Positions 34,505 to 43,798 of a stretch of 64,000 nucleotides of DNA are shown here, piece by piece. The DNA comes from Halomonas sp. GD1P12 (GTDB lineage: Bacteria > Pseudomonadota > Gammaproteobacteria > Pseudomonadales > Halomonadaceae), in NCBI RefSeq assembly GCF_025725645.1, contig NZ_CP107007.1:1488001-1552000 (forward strand), written 5' to 3'. Both the position numbers and the translations under genes were made by a program. The first letter of the stretch is position 1. Each line of letters starts with the position of its first letter. The notes beneath the pieces were generated by a model. The model did no database searches. It had not been told where the DNA came from and saw nothing but the letters and a program-made list of their open reading frames with translations.

Positions 34505-35367
34505 GAACAGCACTCTCTGGGCGCGTCGATCGCGACGGATTGACGGGTGAGCGATTTGATCGTGATCGGCTCTGATCCAAGCTCGCTGAGCGCAACGTAC
34601 TGACAACGAGTGTCGCCGGGGAGCGCACTGCAAAGCCGCTGGCGACGCTCGTTCATGTCATGAGGGTCGGTGCACAGCAGCAGCACTGCAAGCGATGATC
34701 CATCGAGGCGGTAAACGCTCTCGAAAGCGTGCGTCAAATTGCAAAGGCGCTGGGCGCAGGACCAGAGCTGATGACGCTTGACGTGAACGATCATCACCTC
34801 GGCGTGGATGTTTTCGCGTTTGGCGCGAATCTGCTCACGGTTCAAATCGCGCAAAAGCTGCTCGGCGGGCCACAGATTGAGCCCCGGAATCAAGCGCAGC
34901 CGCTGGCGTACGCTGGAGCCGTGCACGTCGACCAGCTTACGGCTTTGGGCATAGGCCAAAAGTGATAGAACACCCAGCGCCAGCAGTAGCATCAGCGCTT
35001 GAGCCATGGGCGTGGCAAGCGCCACTAGTACCCAGCTGACGGCGGCGCCCAACACGTTGAAGGTGAGCATCATCCGGCTTTGAGGGAGCAAGAAAAATGC
35101 CGCCCAGACCCAAACCAGGATGCCATGGCGCTCCGGCGCGGCCGCGATCAGATACAGCAGCAAAAGTATGGTCAACAGTTGCCAGCTTAGATCCCGCGAG
35201 CGGCGCAGGTTGAAGTCCATAAGGGTCGCTGTGAGCAACAGCCAGAACGCGCCGACCCAAAGTGCAATTGCGGCGGGAGCCGGTGCCCCGTAGGACCAGA
35301 AAGCGAGCGCGGCGGCGGCCAGCAGCAGGTTGATTCTCAAAAAGCATACTTTGTACTCGTTTGGCAT
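34501..35367 (-). CDS. Membrane protein with very degenerate GGDEF-like domain (A)
   Basis: A 288-residue protein with about five hydrophobic segments (residues 10-140). Its C-terminal region aligns by eye with GGDEF domains: PGLNLWPAEQLLRDLNREQIRAKR resembles the TGLPNRR start, and YRLDGSSLAVLLL (219-231) occupies the GGDEF position as DGSSL. No catalytic residue is kept. It is first in the three-gene set and is translationally coupled to protein B, which has the same architecture; the two may be paralogues that work as a pair. I find no named family. Confidence 0.62.
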   Translation of the reverse strand: MPNEYKVCFLRINLLLAAAALAFWSYGAPAPAAIALWVGAFWLLLTATLMDFNLRRSRDLSWQLLTILLLLYLIAAAPERHGILVWVWAAFFLLPQSRMMLTFNVLGAAVSWVLVALATPMAQALMLLLALGVLSLLAYAQSRKLVDVHGSSVRQRLRLIPGLNLWPAEQLLRDLNREQIRAKRENIHAEVMIVHVKRHQLWSCAQRLCNLTHAFESVYRLDGSSLAVLLLCTDPHDMNERRQRLCSALPGDTRCQYVALSELGSEPITIKSLTRQSVAIDAPRECCS

Positions 35368-35639
35368 GGTAACTGACTGCTGACTCGGTTTGAGAAGAGG
35401 GCCTGATGCGAAAAAGCGACGCTACGTCTAAGGCGTACGGGTGGTTCGAATTCGAAAACTCAGTATAACGTTTAGTCTATTTATTTTGTGGGTGATAATG
35501 TTATTAGATGTTTCCACCGTTGCAGCGGGCAGCCGTCGAGCGGACGGTCCGACTCGCTGACACCTGCCAAATCTTGCCAACACCCGCCAATACGGGGCGA
35601 GTCTATGCAGGCACCACGATGACCACACTGGGAGAGAGC

Positions 35640-36947
35640 ATGAGCGTTGCAAGCGCCGATCACGATAACGCCCTGACCGCGCTGGCCGAAAGCGACGTGC
35701 CGGCCTATATGAAAGAGCTTGGCCAGCGCGCCCGGGCCGCGGCGAAAACGCTGCGCGCCGCGGATAGCGGGAGTAAAAACCGCGCGCTTTGCGCGATCGC
35801 TCGCGAGCTCGACGCCGCCCGCCCGGCGCTTTTGGAGGCCAACCAGGCGGATCTCGAGCGCGGCCGCCAAAACGGCCTGGATGCGGCGCTGTTGGACCGG
35901 CTGGCGCTGACCGAAGCGCGCATCGACGCCATGATCACGGGCCTCGAGCAGGTCGGCGCGCTGCCCGACCCGGTCGGGGAAATCAGCGCGATGAACTACC
36001 GCCCCAGCGGTATCCAGGTCGGCAAGATGCGTGTGCCGCTGGGTGTGATCGGCATCATCTTCGAGTCGCGTCCCAACGTCACCATCGAGGCGGCGAGTCT
36101 GTGCCTCAAATCCGGCAACGCCTGCATTCTGCGCGGTGGTTCCGAGGCGCAAGCGTCCAACGCCGCGCTCAACGCCTGCCTTCAGGCCGGCCTTAAAAGC
36201 GCCGGGCTTCCCTCAAGTGCGGTGCAGGTCGTCGCCACGACCGACCGCGCCGCAGTGGGCGCGCTGATCACGATGCCCGAGTTCGTCGATGTGATCATTC
36301 CCCGGGGGGGCAAGTCGCTGATCGCGCGTATCTCCTTGGAGGCGCGGGTGCCGGTCATCAAGCACCTCGACGGCGTTTGCCACGTCTATATCGATGCTAC
36401 CGCGGACCCGGCCAAGGCGCTCGCCATCGCCATCAACGCCAAGACCCATCGCTATGGCACCTGTAACACCATGGAAACGCTGCTGGTCGACGCTGCTGTC
36501 GCCGACCTCATTTTACCGGAGCTCGCGCGGGCCTTTGCCGAGTTCGAGGTGGAGCTTCGCGGCTGCGAGCGCACCCGCGCGCTGCTGCCACAGGCGCTCG
36601 AGGCCACCGAGGAGGATTGGGCGGCCGAGTATCTGGCGCCGATTCTGGCCGTGCGCGTGGTCGACGGGATCGATGACGCCATGGCGCACATCGAGCGCTA
36701 CAGCTCGCAGCACACCGATGCGATCGTCACCGAGGACTATTCGCTTGCCCGGCGATTCATGGCCGAGGTGGATTCGAGCTCGGTGGTGGTCAACGCCTCG
36801 ACCCGCTTCGCCGACGGCTTCGAGTACGGTTTGGGCGCGGAGATCGGTATCTCCACTGACAAGCTCCACGCCCGCGGCCCGGTCGGTCTCGAAGGCCTGA
36901 CCACACAAAAGTACGTCGTGCTGGGCGAGGGCCAGGTGCGTCAATGA
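35640..36947 (+). CDS. proA: Gamma-glutamyl phosphate reductase
   Basis: A 435-residue aldehyde-dehydrogenase-like enzyme. It converts gamma-glutamyl phosphate to glutamate semialdehyde in proline synthesis. Motifs include [31 protein letters not shown] and the catalytic Cys in [17 protein letters not shown] 35640 has GGAG upstream; an in-frame ATG at 35619 would add seven residues. It overlaps nadD by 4 bp, so they are coupled. Proline is an osmolyte, so it may matter in salt adaptation (inference). Confidence 0.95.
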   Translation: MSVASADHDNALTALAESDVPAYMKELGQRARAAAKTLRAADSGSKNRALCAIARELDAARPALLEANQADLERGRQNGLDAALLDRLALTEARIDAMITGLEQVGALPDPVGEISAMNYRPSGIQVGKMRVPLGVIGIIFESRPNVTIEAASLCLKSGNACILRGGSEAQASNAALNACLQAGLKSAGLPSSAVQVVATTDRAAVGALITMPEFVDVIIPRGGKSLIARISLEARVPVIKHLDGVCHVYIDATADPAKALAIAINAKTHRYGTCNTMETLLVDAAVADLILPELARAFAEFEVELRGCERTRALLPQALEATEEDWAAEYLAPILAVRVVDGIDDAMAHIERYSSQHTDAIVTEDYSLARRFMAEVDSSSVVVNASTRFADGFEYGLGAEIGISTDKLHARGPVGLEGLTTQKYVVLGEGQVRQ

Positions 36948-37600
36948 GCGAAGCGCCTGCCAACGTCGCCATGCTCGGCGGCACCTTCGACCCGGTTCAT
37001 CTGGGCCATTTGAGAAGCGCCGTCGAAGTGCGCGAGGCCCTTGGCGTCGAGCGTCTTCACATGGTGGCCGCTCCACGGCCGCCGCTTCGCGATACGCCCC
37101 AGGTCGCGCCCGAGGAGCGCTTCGCGCTGCTGCGCGCCGGTATCGGTAACACCCCTGGACTGATCGCCGATGACCGCGAGCTCAAGCGAGACGGTCCCTC
37201 CTACAGCGTCGCGACACTCAGAGAGCTTCGAGGCGAGTACGGCGACCAGGCGCGGCTCAGCATGGTAATTGGATTCGACACCTTTTTACGCCTGGCCCAG
37301 TGGCACCAGCCCGAGGCGATCTTCGAGCTGGCCCACCTGGTAGTGATCGCGCGGCCCGGCTATAGCGACACGTTGCCGCCGGCGCTTGCGGAACTGGTCG
37401 GCCATCGCGCAGTCGATACGGTCGTCGATTTGATGGAGCATCCGTTTGGACGCTTTCTTTTTCTCGAGCTTGACTCGCGCATGGCGATTTCCGCCACTGA
37501 GGTTCGGGCGCGCCTGGCCAAAGGCAAAAGCGTGCGCTACCTGCTGCCCGAGGCCGTCGAGACGCAGATTTTTGCCCGCGAGCTCTATCAAAGTCGCTAA
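36944..37600 (+). CDS. nadD: Nicotinate-nucleotide adenylyltransferase
   Basis: A 218-residue nucleotidyltransferase with the N-terminal [15 protein letters not shown] motif (HxGH) and the C-terminal [21 protein letters not shown] (ISxTxxR). It adenylates nicotinate mononucleotide in NAD synthesis. It overlaps proA by 4 bp and precedes rsfS by 78 bp. Confidence 0.95.
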   Translation: MSEAPANVAMLGGTFDPVHLGHLRSAVEVREALGVERLHMVAAPRPPLRDTPQVAPEERFALLRAGIGNTPGLIADDRELKRDGPSYSVATLRELRGEYGDQARLSMVIGFDTFLRLAQWHQPEAIFELAHLVVIARPGYSDTLPPALAELVGHRAVDTVVDLMEHPFGRFLFLELDSRMAISATEVRARLAKGKSVRYLLPEAVETQIFARELYQSR

Positions 37601-37678
37601 TAGCGCTGGTAGTCGGTATAGAAGCCGTTACAATGGCCCGCTATTTGTTGACCACCACACGAGGATATTCGAGGAGTC

Positions 37679-38074
37679 ATGCAAATCGATACACTGAAAA
37701 CCCTGGCGATCGACGCGTTGGAAGAGCTCAAGGCGCGCGACATCACCCAACTGGACGTTTCGCAGTTGACTCAGGTCACCGACCTGATGCTGATCGCCAG
37801 CGGCACGTCGACCCGTCACGTCTCCGCGCTTGCGCAAAACGTGGTCGAAAAGGCCAAGGCTGCCGGGCTCAAGCCCCAGGGCGTGGAAGGCGGCGATAAC
37901 GCCGACTGGGTGCTGGTCGATCTGGGCGACGTGCTCGTTCACGTCATGCTGCCCGAAGCCCGCGCACTTTACGATCTGGAGCGCCTCTGGGCGGATCTGC
38001 CGAGCGACGGCGCCGGTGACGAGATGATCAACGAAACGCTGCAAAAGCCGGACCAGCGCATTACGATGTCGTAA
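37679..38074 (+). CDS. rsfS: Ribosomal silencing factor RsfS (Iojap/YbeB)
   Basis: A 131-residue protein with family hallmarks DITQLDVSQLTQVTDLMLIASGTSTRHVSALAQNV and ADWVLVDLGDVLVHVMLPEARALYDLERLW. It binds ribosomal protein L14 and blocks subunit joining in starvation. GAGG upstream of the ATG serves as ribosome site. It is followed by rlmH after 27 bp. Confidence 0.95.
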   Translation: MQIDTLKTLAIDALEELKARDITQLDVSQLTQVTDLMLIASGTSTRHVSALAQNVVEKAKAAGLKPQGVEGGDNADWVLVDLGDVLVHVMLPEARALYDLERLWADLPSDGAGDEMINETLQKPDQRITMS

Positions 38075-38101
38075 GTTGCTGATTGAAATGAGCATCGATT
38101 C

Positions 38102-38569
38102 ATGAAAGTGCGTCTTCTCGCCGTGGGCACCAAAATGCCCGGCTGGGTCGAAGAGGGTGTCGACACCTACAGAAAGCGCCTGCCGCGCGAGTTTAGCCTC
38201 GAGATCGAGGAGATCGCGCTGGGCCCCAGGGGCAAAAACGCCGACGTCGCTCGCGCCCGGGCCCAGGAAGGGCAGCGCATCCGCGAAAAGCTTCGCGGAG
38301 ATGAACTGGTCGTGGCGCTCGAAGTCGATGGCAAGCGTATCAGCACCGAGCAGCTCGCCCAGGAAGTGGGGCAGTGGCGCATGGAAGGGCGCGATATCGC
38401 GCTGCTGGTCGGCGGGCCGGACGGGCTGGAGCCTTCCGTGTCTGCGCTTGCCCACCAGCGCTGGTCGCTTTCGGGGCTGACGCTTCCACACCCGCTGGTG
38501 CGGGTCATGCTTGCCGAGCAGCTCTACCGCGCGTGGACGCTGCTCATCGGTCATCCTTACCACCGCTAG
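38102..38569 (+). CDS. rlmH: 23S rRNA pseudouridine-1915 N3-methyltransferase
   Basis: A 155-residue SPOUT methyltransferase, exactly the family length. [27 protein letters not shown] is the N-terminus, [11 protein letters not shown] is the SAM-binding knot, and the end [28 protein letters not shown] is highly conserved. It lies between rsfS and mrdA as in other gammaproteobacteria. Confidence 0.97.
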   Translation: MKVRLLAVGTKMPGWVEEGVDTYRKRLPREFSLEIEEIALGPRGKNADVARARAQEGQRIREKLRGDELVVALEVDGKRISTEQLAQEVGQWRMEGRDIALLVGGPDGLEPSVSALAHQRWSLSGLTLPHPLVRVMLAEQLYRAWTLLIGHPYHR

Positions 38570-38632
38570 GCGCACGGCCGGGCACCCCATGCCCGCGTCG
38601 GCTCGTGCCAGTTTCAAGAGTTGCCTGCTGTT

Positions 38633-40540
38633 ATGCGCAAGCGCCGCGACACGCTAAAAAACGCCGAACAGGAACTTCGCATTTTCCGGGTCAGGTCGCT
38701 TTTGGCGATCGTGTTCGTGCTGCTACTGACCGGGGTTCTGACCGGCCGTCTCGCCTATCTACAGATCGTACAGCACGACCTTTACACCACCCGTTCGGAA
38801 AAAAACCGCGTGCGCGTCGAGCCACTGCCGCCCACACGAGGGCTGATTTTCGACCGCAACGGGGTGCTGCTGGCGGAAAATCGCCCAACCTACAACCTGA
38901 CGTTGGTGCGCGAGCGCGTCGACGACCTGGATGAGACATTAGCGCTTCTGGTCGAGCTTCTGGAGCTGCCCGAGGAGGAGATCGAGGCCTTCAACGTACG
39001 CTCGCGCCAGCGCCAGCGCCCCTTCCAGCCGGCGCTGTTGATGAGTGATCTGAGCGAGGATCAGATAGCCCGGCTCGCGGTCAACCGCCACCGCTTGCCC
39101 GGCGTCGAGGTCGAGGCGCAGCTTTTGCGCTACTACCCGGATGCCGAGATCATGTCCCATGCGCTTGGGTATGTCGGACGCATCAACGCCGACGAGCTCA
39201 AGGAGCTGGACACTGGCCGCTACGCCGGCACGCACTTTATCGGTAAAACCGGGGTCGAGCGTTTCTACGAAGAGGAGCTGCACGGCGAGGCCGGCTTTCG
39301 CAAGGTAGAGACCAACGCCCGGGGGCGGGTGCTTCGAGAGCTCGGGCGCACCGACCCGGTACCCGGGCAGAACCTGACGCTCACGCTCGATAAGTCGATG
39401 CAGGCGCTCGCCTACGAGCTCATGGACGGCCGCCGCGGCTCGATCGTGGCGATCATGCCTGCCACCGGTGAAATCCTCGCCATGGTCTCGACGCCGGGCT
39501 TCGATACCAATCAGTTCGTCACCGGCATCGACGTGGCGTCCTACCGCGGGCTTCAGGAAGATATCGACCTTCCGCTTTTCAATCGCGCCATTCGCGGGCA
39601 CTACCCGGCGGGCTCGACGATCAAGCCGTTCATGGCGCTGGCCGGACTGATCGAGGGCGTGATCACGCCGGACACCACGATCAACGATCCAGGCTACTAC
39701 CAGCTGCCCAACGACTCGCGCCGCTACCGCAACTGGCTGCGCTGGGGTCACGGCCGGGTCAATCTCGAGCGAGCGCTGGCGGTCTCCAACAATACCTACT
39801 TCTATTCACTGGCCCACGACTTGGGCATCGATAACATTCACGAGCAGCTCAGTAATTTTGGCTTTGGCCAGCGCGTGGCGTTTGATGTGCAGGGCGAAAG
39901 CACCGGGCTTTTGCCGTCGCGGGAGTGGAAGCGGGCGCGCTTCAATCAGGCCTGGTATCCTGGTGAGACGTTGTCGGTGGGGATCGGGCAAGGGTATCTA
40001 CAGATCACGCCATTGCAGCTTGCCAGCGCCACGGCTACGCTTGCCAACCGTGGACACTGGGTGAAGCCCCATCTTGCGCGGCGCATTGGGGGCGAACCGA
40101 TGCCAGCAGTGCTGCCGGATACGCTGGATGATATCGAACTCAGCAATGACAGCTGGTGGGATCGCGTTTTCAGCGGGATGGAGAAAGTGCTCTCCGGTAG
40201 CGAAGGGACCGCGCGGCGCACCGGCGTCGGTCTCGAGTACCGGATGGGCGGTAAATCCGGGACCGCCCAGGTCTTTTCACTGGGTCAGGATCAGCGCTAT
40301 AACGCCGACCAACTCGAAGAGCGCCTGCGTGACCATGCGCTGTTCATGGCCTTCGCACCGATCGAGGAGCCTCAAATTGCGGTGTCGGTGATCGTCGAGA
40401 ACGCCGGCGGCGGCAGTACCCACGCCGCGCACCTGGCACGTGCCATGACCGATGCCTGGCTTTTGCGCGACCAGGCCCCCGAGGCCGAGGAAATACTCGA
40501 TGAAATGAGCGATGAAAGCACCGGCGTGGAGGGTAACTGA
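38633..40540 (+). CDS. mrdA: Penicillin-binding protein 2 (transpeptidase)
   Basis: A 635-residue class B PBP. One N-terminal membrane helix (SLLAIVFVLLLTGVLTG, about 22-38) is followed by the dimerisation domain (PTRGLIFDRNGVLLAENRPTYNL) and the transpeptidase domain with Ser328-x-x-Lys (AGSTIKPF), SNN (AVSNNTYF) and KSGTAQ. It cross-links peptidoglycan during cell elongation with RodA. ATG 38633 is preferred over TTG 38621. Its stop overlaps the rodA start by one base. Confidence 0.96.
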   Translation: MRKRRDTLKNAEQELRIFRVRSLLAIVFVLLLTGVLTGRLAYLQIVQHDLYTTRSEKNRVRVEPLPPTRGLIFDRNGVLLAENRPTYNLTLVRERVDDLDETLALLVELLELPEEEIEAFNVRSRQRQRPFQPALLMSDLSEDQIARLAVNRHRLPGVEVEAQLLRYYPDAEIMSHALGYVGRINADELKELDTGRYAGTHFIGKTGVERFYEEELHGEAGFRKVETNARGRVLRELGRTDPVPGQNLTLTLDKSMQALAYELMDGRRGSIVAIMPATGEILAMVSTPGFDTNQFVTGIDVASYRGLQEDIDLPLFNRAIRGHYPAGSTIKPFMALAGLIEGVITPDTTINDPGYYQLPNDSRRYRNWLRWGHGRVNLERALAVSNNTYFYSLAHDLGIDNIHEQLSNFGFGQRVAFDVQGESTGLLPSREWKRARFNQAWYPGETLSVGIGQGYLQITPLQLASATATLANRGHWVKPHLARRIGGEPMPAVLPDTLDDIELSNDSWWDRVFSGMEKVLSGSEGTARRTGVGLEYRMGGKSGTAQVFSLGQDQRYNADQLEERLRDHALFMAFAPIEEPQIAVSVIVENAGGGSTHAAHLARAMTDAWLLRDQAPEAEEILDEMSDESTGVEGN

Positions 40541-41700
40541 TGGTGCCTTGGCCACTACCCCGCAGCTTTCGCCGCCACCCGGTTCGTCCGCCGGATAGCG
40601 GTATCGCCCGGCGCAAGAGTATCTGGGAGCGCCTGCACCTGGACCCGTGGCTTTTGGCCATGCTGTTGGTACTGATGGCCAGCGGGCTGATAGTACTTTA
40701 CAGCGCATCGGGTCAGCGCATCGAGGTCGTCATCGCCCAGGCGATACGTTTTGGACTGGCGCTGGTAGTGATGTTCACGCTGGCCCAGCTCAGCCCCACC
40801 ACCTTTCTGCGCTGGGCGCCGCTGGCGTATGGCGTGGGGCTTGCCATGCTGGTGGCGGTCGAAATCGTTGGCGATATCGGCATGGGCGCCAAGCGCTGGC
40901 TCGAGATTCCTGGCGTAATTCGCTTTCAACCCTCGGAAATGATGAAGTTGGGGGTGCCTCTGATGGTGGCGGCGTACCTGAATCGCTGCCAGCTACCGCC
41001 CAGGCTTCGCGATCTGGTGGTATGCGCCATCATCATCGGGGCGCCGGTGGTGCTGACTGCGATTCAGCCGGATTTGGGTACGTCGCTTTTGATCGCAAGT
41101 GCCGCGGTGCTGGTCGTACTGCTGGCAGGGCTTTCCTGGCGGCTGATCGCGTTTATCGCGGCGCTGGCGGGCGCGGCGCTGCCGCTTTTGTGGATGAACA
41201 TGCACAACTATCAGCGCCAGCGCGTGCTGACGTTTCTCGATCCGGACAGCGACCCGCTGGGGTCGGGCTGGAACATCATTCAATCCACCACGGCGATCGG
41301 CAGCGGCGGCATCTGGGGCAAGGGCTGGCTCGAAGGTACCCAGTCGCAGCTCGAGTTTCTGCCCGAGCGCCATACCGACTTCATTATCGCGGTGCTGGGC
41401 GAGGAGTTCGGCCTCGTCGGCATGACGCTGCTGCTCGTGCTCTACACGCTGATCGTTAGCCGTGGGCTGTGGCTCGCCGCCGGCTCCCAGGCGACCTTCG
41501 GGCGACTTTATGCCGGCAGCATCATTTTGACGTTTTTCATTTATGTCTTCGTCAACGTCGGCATGGTCAGCGGTATTCTGCCGGTGGTGGGCGTGCCGCT
41601 ACCGCTGGTGAGCTACGGCGGGACATCGAGCGTGACCTTGATGGCCGGCTTCGGTATTCTCATGTCGATTCATGCCCATCGGCGGCTGCTGTCGCGTTAG
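40540..41700 (+). CDS. rodA: Peptidoglycan glycosyltransferase RodA
   Basis: A 386-residue SEDS-family polymerase with about ten membrane helices. Landmarks are LDPWLLAMLLVLMASGLIVLYSAS, WLEIPGVIRFQPSEMMKLG, AIQPDLGTSLLI, and the C-terminal GVPLPLVSYGGTSSVTLMAGFGIL. It polymerises glycan strands with PBP2 as cognate transpeptidase. The TGATG junction with mrdA implies coupled translation. Confidence 0.96.
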   Translation: MVPWPLPRSFRRHPVRPPDSGIARRKSIWERLHLDPWLLAMLLVLMASGLIVLYSASGQRIEVVIAQAIRFGLALVVMFTLAQLSPTTFLRWAPLAYGVGLAMLVAVEIVGDIGMGAKRWLEIPGVIRFQPSEMMKLGVPLMVAAYLNRCQLPPRLRDLVVCAIIIGAPVVLTAIQPDLGTSLLIASAAVLVVLLAGLSWRLIAFIAALAGAALPLLWMNMHNYQRQRVLTFLDPDSDPLGSGWNIIQSTTAIGSGGIWGKGWLEGTQSQLEFLPERHTDFIIAVLGEEFGLVGMTLLLVLYTLIVSRGLWLAAGSQATFGRLYAGSIILTFFIYVFVNVGMVSGILPVVGVPLPLVSYGGTSSVTLMAGFGILMSIHAHRRLLSR

Positions 41701-41746
41701 TGCTTGACCGGTGTTGACGCGATTTTATGACAAAGGAGTGTGGGGA

Positions 41747-42766
41747 ATGGGCAGGACCCGAAAAAGCGTTGGCGGCATTGTGTTGGCGGTGGCGATGGCC
41801 GGCGCCTTACCGGCGTGGGGCGAGCCGGAAAGCGCATTTGACCCCGAGCGGCACCCGGCGACAGCGGAGCTGATCGACGAGCTCTCAGGTCAGGGTATTC
41901 CCCGGGCGTGGCTCGATCAGGCGCTCGACGAGGCGAGCTTCAGCCAGGAGGTGCTCGACGCCATGGAAGGCGCCGCCGAGCGCCGGCTGGAATGGCACGA
42001 GTACCGCGATATCTTCATGAGTGACGAGCGAGTCGAGCAGGGCGCTGCGTTCATCAGCACCCAGCAGGAGGCTTTTGATCGCGCAGAGCAGCGTTACGGC
42101 GTACCGCCCGAGGTGATCGCAGCGATCATCGGTGTGGAAACCTATTACGGGCGCTACAAGGGCGATCACCGCGTGCTGGATTCGCTCGCGACGCTCGCCT
42201 TTTACCACCCATCGCGCGGGCGCTTTTTCCGCGGCGAGCTGGCGGCGTTTTTGGCCATCACCCACGAGCAGGAGGTCGCGCCGGAAAGCGTGCTGGGCTC
42301 CTACGCCGGGGCGATGGGCTATCCGCAGTTCATCCCCACCAGCTACCAGGCTTACGCGGTCGACTTCGATGGTGATGGGCGCCGCGATTTGTGGGAAAAT
42401 TCGGTCGATGCGATCGGCAGTGTCGCCAACTACTTCGCCGAGCACCGCTGGCAGGCCGGCGCGCCGATCTACCACGAGGCAGCCGGCAGCGAGGCCGCCG
42501 AGCAGGCGCTCTCATTCAACCAGACTCGGGCGCCGAGTGTGACGGTTCGCGAAGCTGCCGAGGCGGGGCTTATCAGCGACGATGAGCTCGACCCGTCGCT
42601 TGAGATCGTGCCGCTGGCGCTCAAACTCGCCGACGGCCAGACCCGCTACGGGGTCGGCGAATACAACTTTTATGTGATCACTCGCTACAACCACAGTCAC
42701 CTTTACGCGATGGCGGTGGTCGAGCTCGCCGGGGCCATTGCCGACACGCTTGAGGGCCAGCAATGA
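41747..42766 (+). CDS. mltB: Membrane-bound lytic transglycosylase B
   Basis: A 339-residue periplasmic enzyme. The signal peptide ends ALPAWGEPE, with no clear lipobox, unlike E. coli MltB. Catalytic Glu is in IIGVETYYGRYKG; other conserved stretches are SYAGAMGYPQFIPTSYQAYAVDFDGDGRRDLWENSVDAIGSVANYF and the C-terminal NFYVITRYNHSHLYAMAV. ATG 41747 has AAAGGAG 8 nt upstream; the frame also opens at 41711. It overlaps rlpA by 4 bp. Confidence 0.93.
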   Translation: MGRTRKSVGGIVLAVAMAGALPAWGEPESAFDPERHPATAELIDELSGQGIPRAWLDQALDEASFSQEVLDAMEGAAERRLEWHEYRDIFMSDERVEQGAAFISTQQEAFDRAEQRYGVPPEVIAAIIGVETYYGRYKGDHRVLDSLATLAFYHPSRGRFFRGELAAFLAITHEQEVAPESVLGSYAGAMGYPQFIPTSYQAYAVDFDGDGRRDLWENSVDAIGSVANYFAEHRWQAGAPIYHEAAGSEAAEQALSFNQTRAPSVTVREAAEAGLISDDELDPSLEIVPLALKLADGQTRYGVGEYNFYVITRYNHSHLYAMAVVELAGAIADTLEGQQ

Positions 42767-43737
42767 GACAACTGTTCAAACAGACCCGCGCCCTGGGCGC
42801 GGGCGCGGCGCTGCTGACGCTCGTGACCGGGTGCGCGGGCCAAAATGCGCCGACCACGGTCAATGCCAACCATCCGCCTCGCGAGGCGTCACCGGCTGCG
42901 GCGAGTACCGCCAGCGGGAGCGGCGAGCGCTACGCCATGAGCGGCGATGCCTACCCGGTCGAGCCGCCGGATGTCAGCCAGGTACCGGATGCCCAGCCGC
43001 GCATCGAGGCGCCCTCAAGGGCAGGCAACCGCTCGACCTATCAGGTGTGGGGCGAAACATATCACGTGCTGCCGAGCGCTTCGGGCTATACCAAACAAGG
43101 CACCGCCTCCTGGTACGGCGAGAAATTTCATGGTTACGCCACCTCCAACGGCGAAATCTACGACATGTACAAGATGTCGGCGGCGCACCGCTCGCTGCCG
43201 CTGCCGACCTTTGCCCGAATCACCAGTCTCGATAGCGGCAATTCGGTCATCGTGCGGGTCAACGACCGCGGCCCGTTCCACAGCGACCGCGAAATCGATC
43301 TCTCCTACGCGGCGGCGGCGCGCCTTGGAATTCTGGACAACGGCACCGGCCGGGTACGCGTCGAAGCGATCGACCCGCAGCAGTGGCTGGCCAATCGAGG
43401 CGGGGGCGCAAGGCCCGTGCCCGCCGCTGCGTCTTCGCGGGCGCCCGCCGTAGCGTCTGTACCGGCGCAGGCCGCCGCGCCAACACCGGCGCCGGCGCGC
43501 GCTCAGCCGGCGACAGGCGGTGATGAAATCTATCTACAAATCGCCGCGCTCGGCAACGAAGAGAGCGCCCGCGCCCTCCAGCAGCGCTTGGGCGGCGAGC
43601 TTTTACACTCGGTGCGTGTGCAAAGCGATGACGATGTACACCGCGTACAGGTCGGCCCCATGTCGCCGAATCAGGAGCAGCAGGCCCGAGTGGCGCTGGG
43701 CCAGGCAGGCTTCTCTCAGGTTTTCGTTGTGAGATAA
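42763..43737 (+). CDS. rlpA: RlpA septal-ring lipoprotein (DPBB plus SPOR)
   Basis: A 324-residue outer-membrane lipoprotein with lipobox VTGC (Cys24). The double-psi beta-barrel (about 108-200) contains GTASWYGEKFHGYATSNGEIYDM and VRVNDRGPFHSDREIDLSYAAAARLG, with the catalytic Asp/His region typical of active RlpA. A Pro/Ala linker leads to a SPOR domain (about 255-324) that binds denuded glycan at the septum. It overlaps mltB by 4 bp. Confidence 0.94.
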   Translation: MRQLFKQTRALGAGAALLTLVTGCAGQNAPTTVNANHPPREASPAAASTASGSGERYAMSGDAYPVEPPDVSQVPDAQPRIEAPSRAGNRSTYQVWGETYHVLPSASGYTKQGTASWYGEKFHGYATSNGEIYDMYKMSAAHRSLPLPTFARITSLDSGNSVIVRVNDRGPFHSDREIDLSYAAAARLGILDNGTGRVRVEAIDPQQWLANRGGGARPVPAAASSRAPAVASVPAQAAAPTPAPARAQPATGGDEIYLQIAALGNEESARALQQRLGGELLHSVRVQSDDDVHRVQVGPMSPNQEQQARVALGQAGFSQVFVVR

Positions 43738-43798
43738 TCGGCGGTGTCCGATACCTTTCGTTTTTTGACGTTTTATTGATGCAAGTGAGAAGTGAGTA

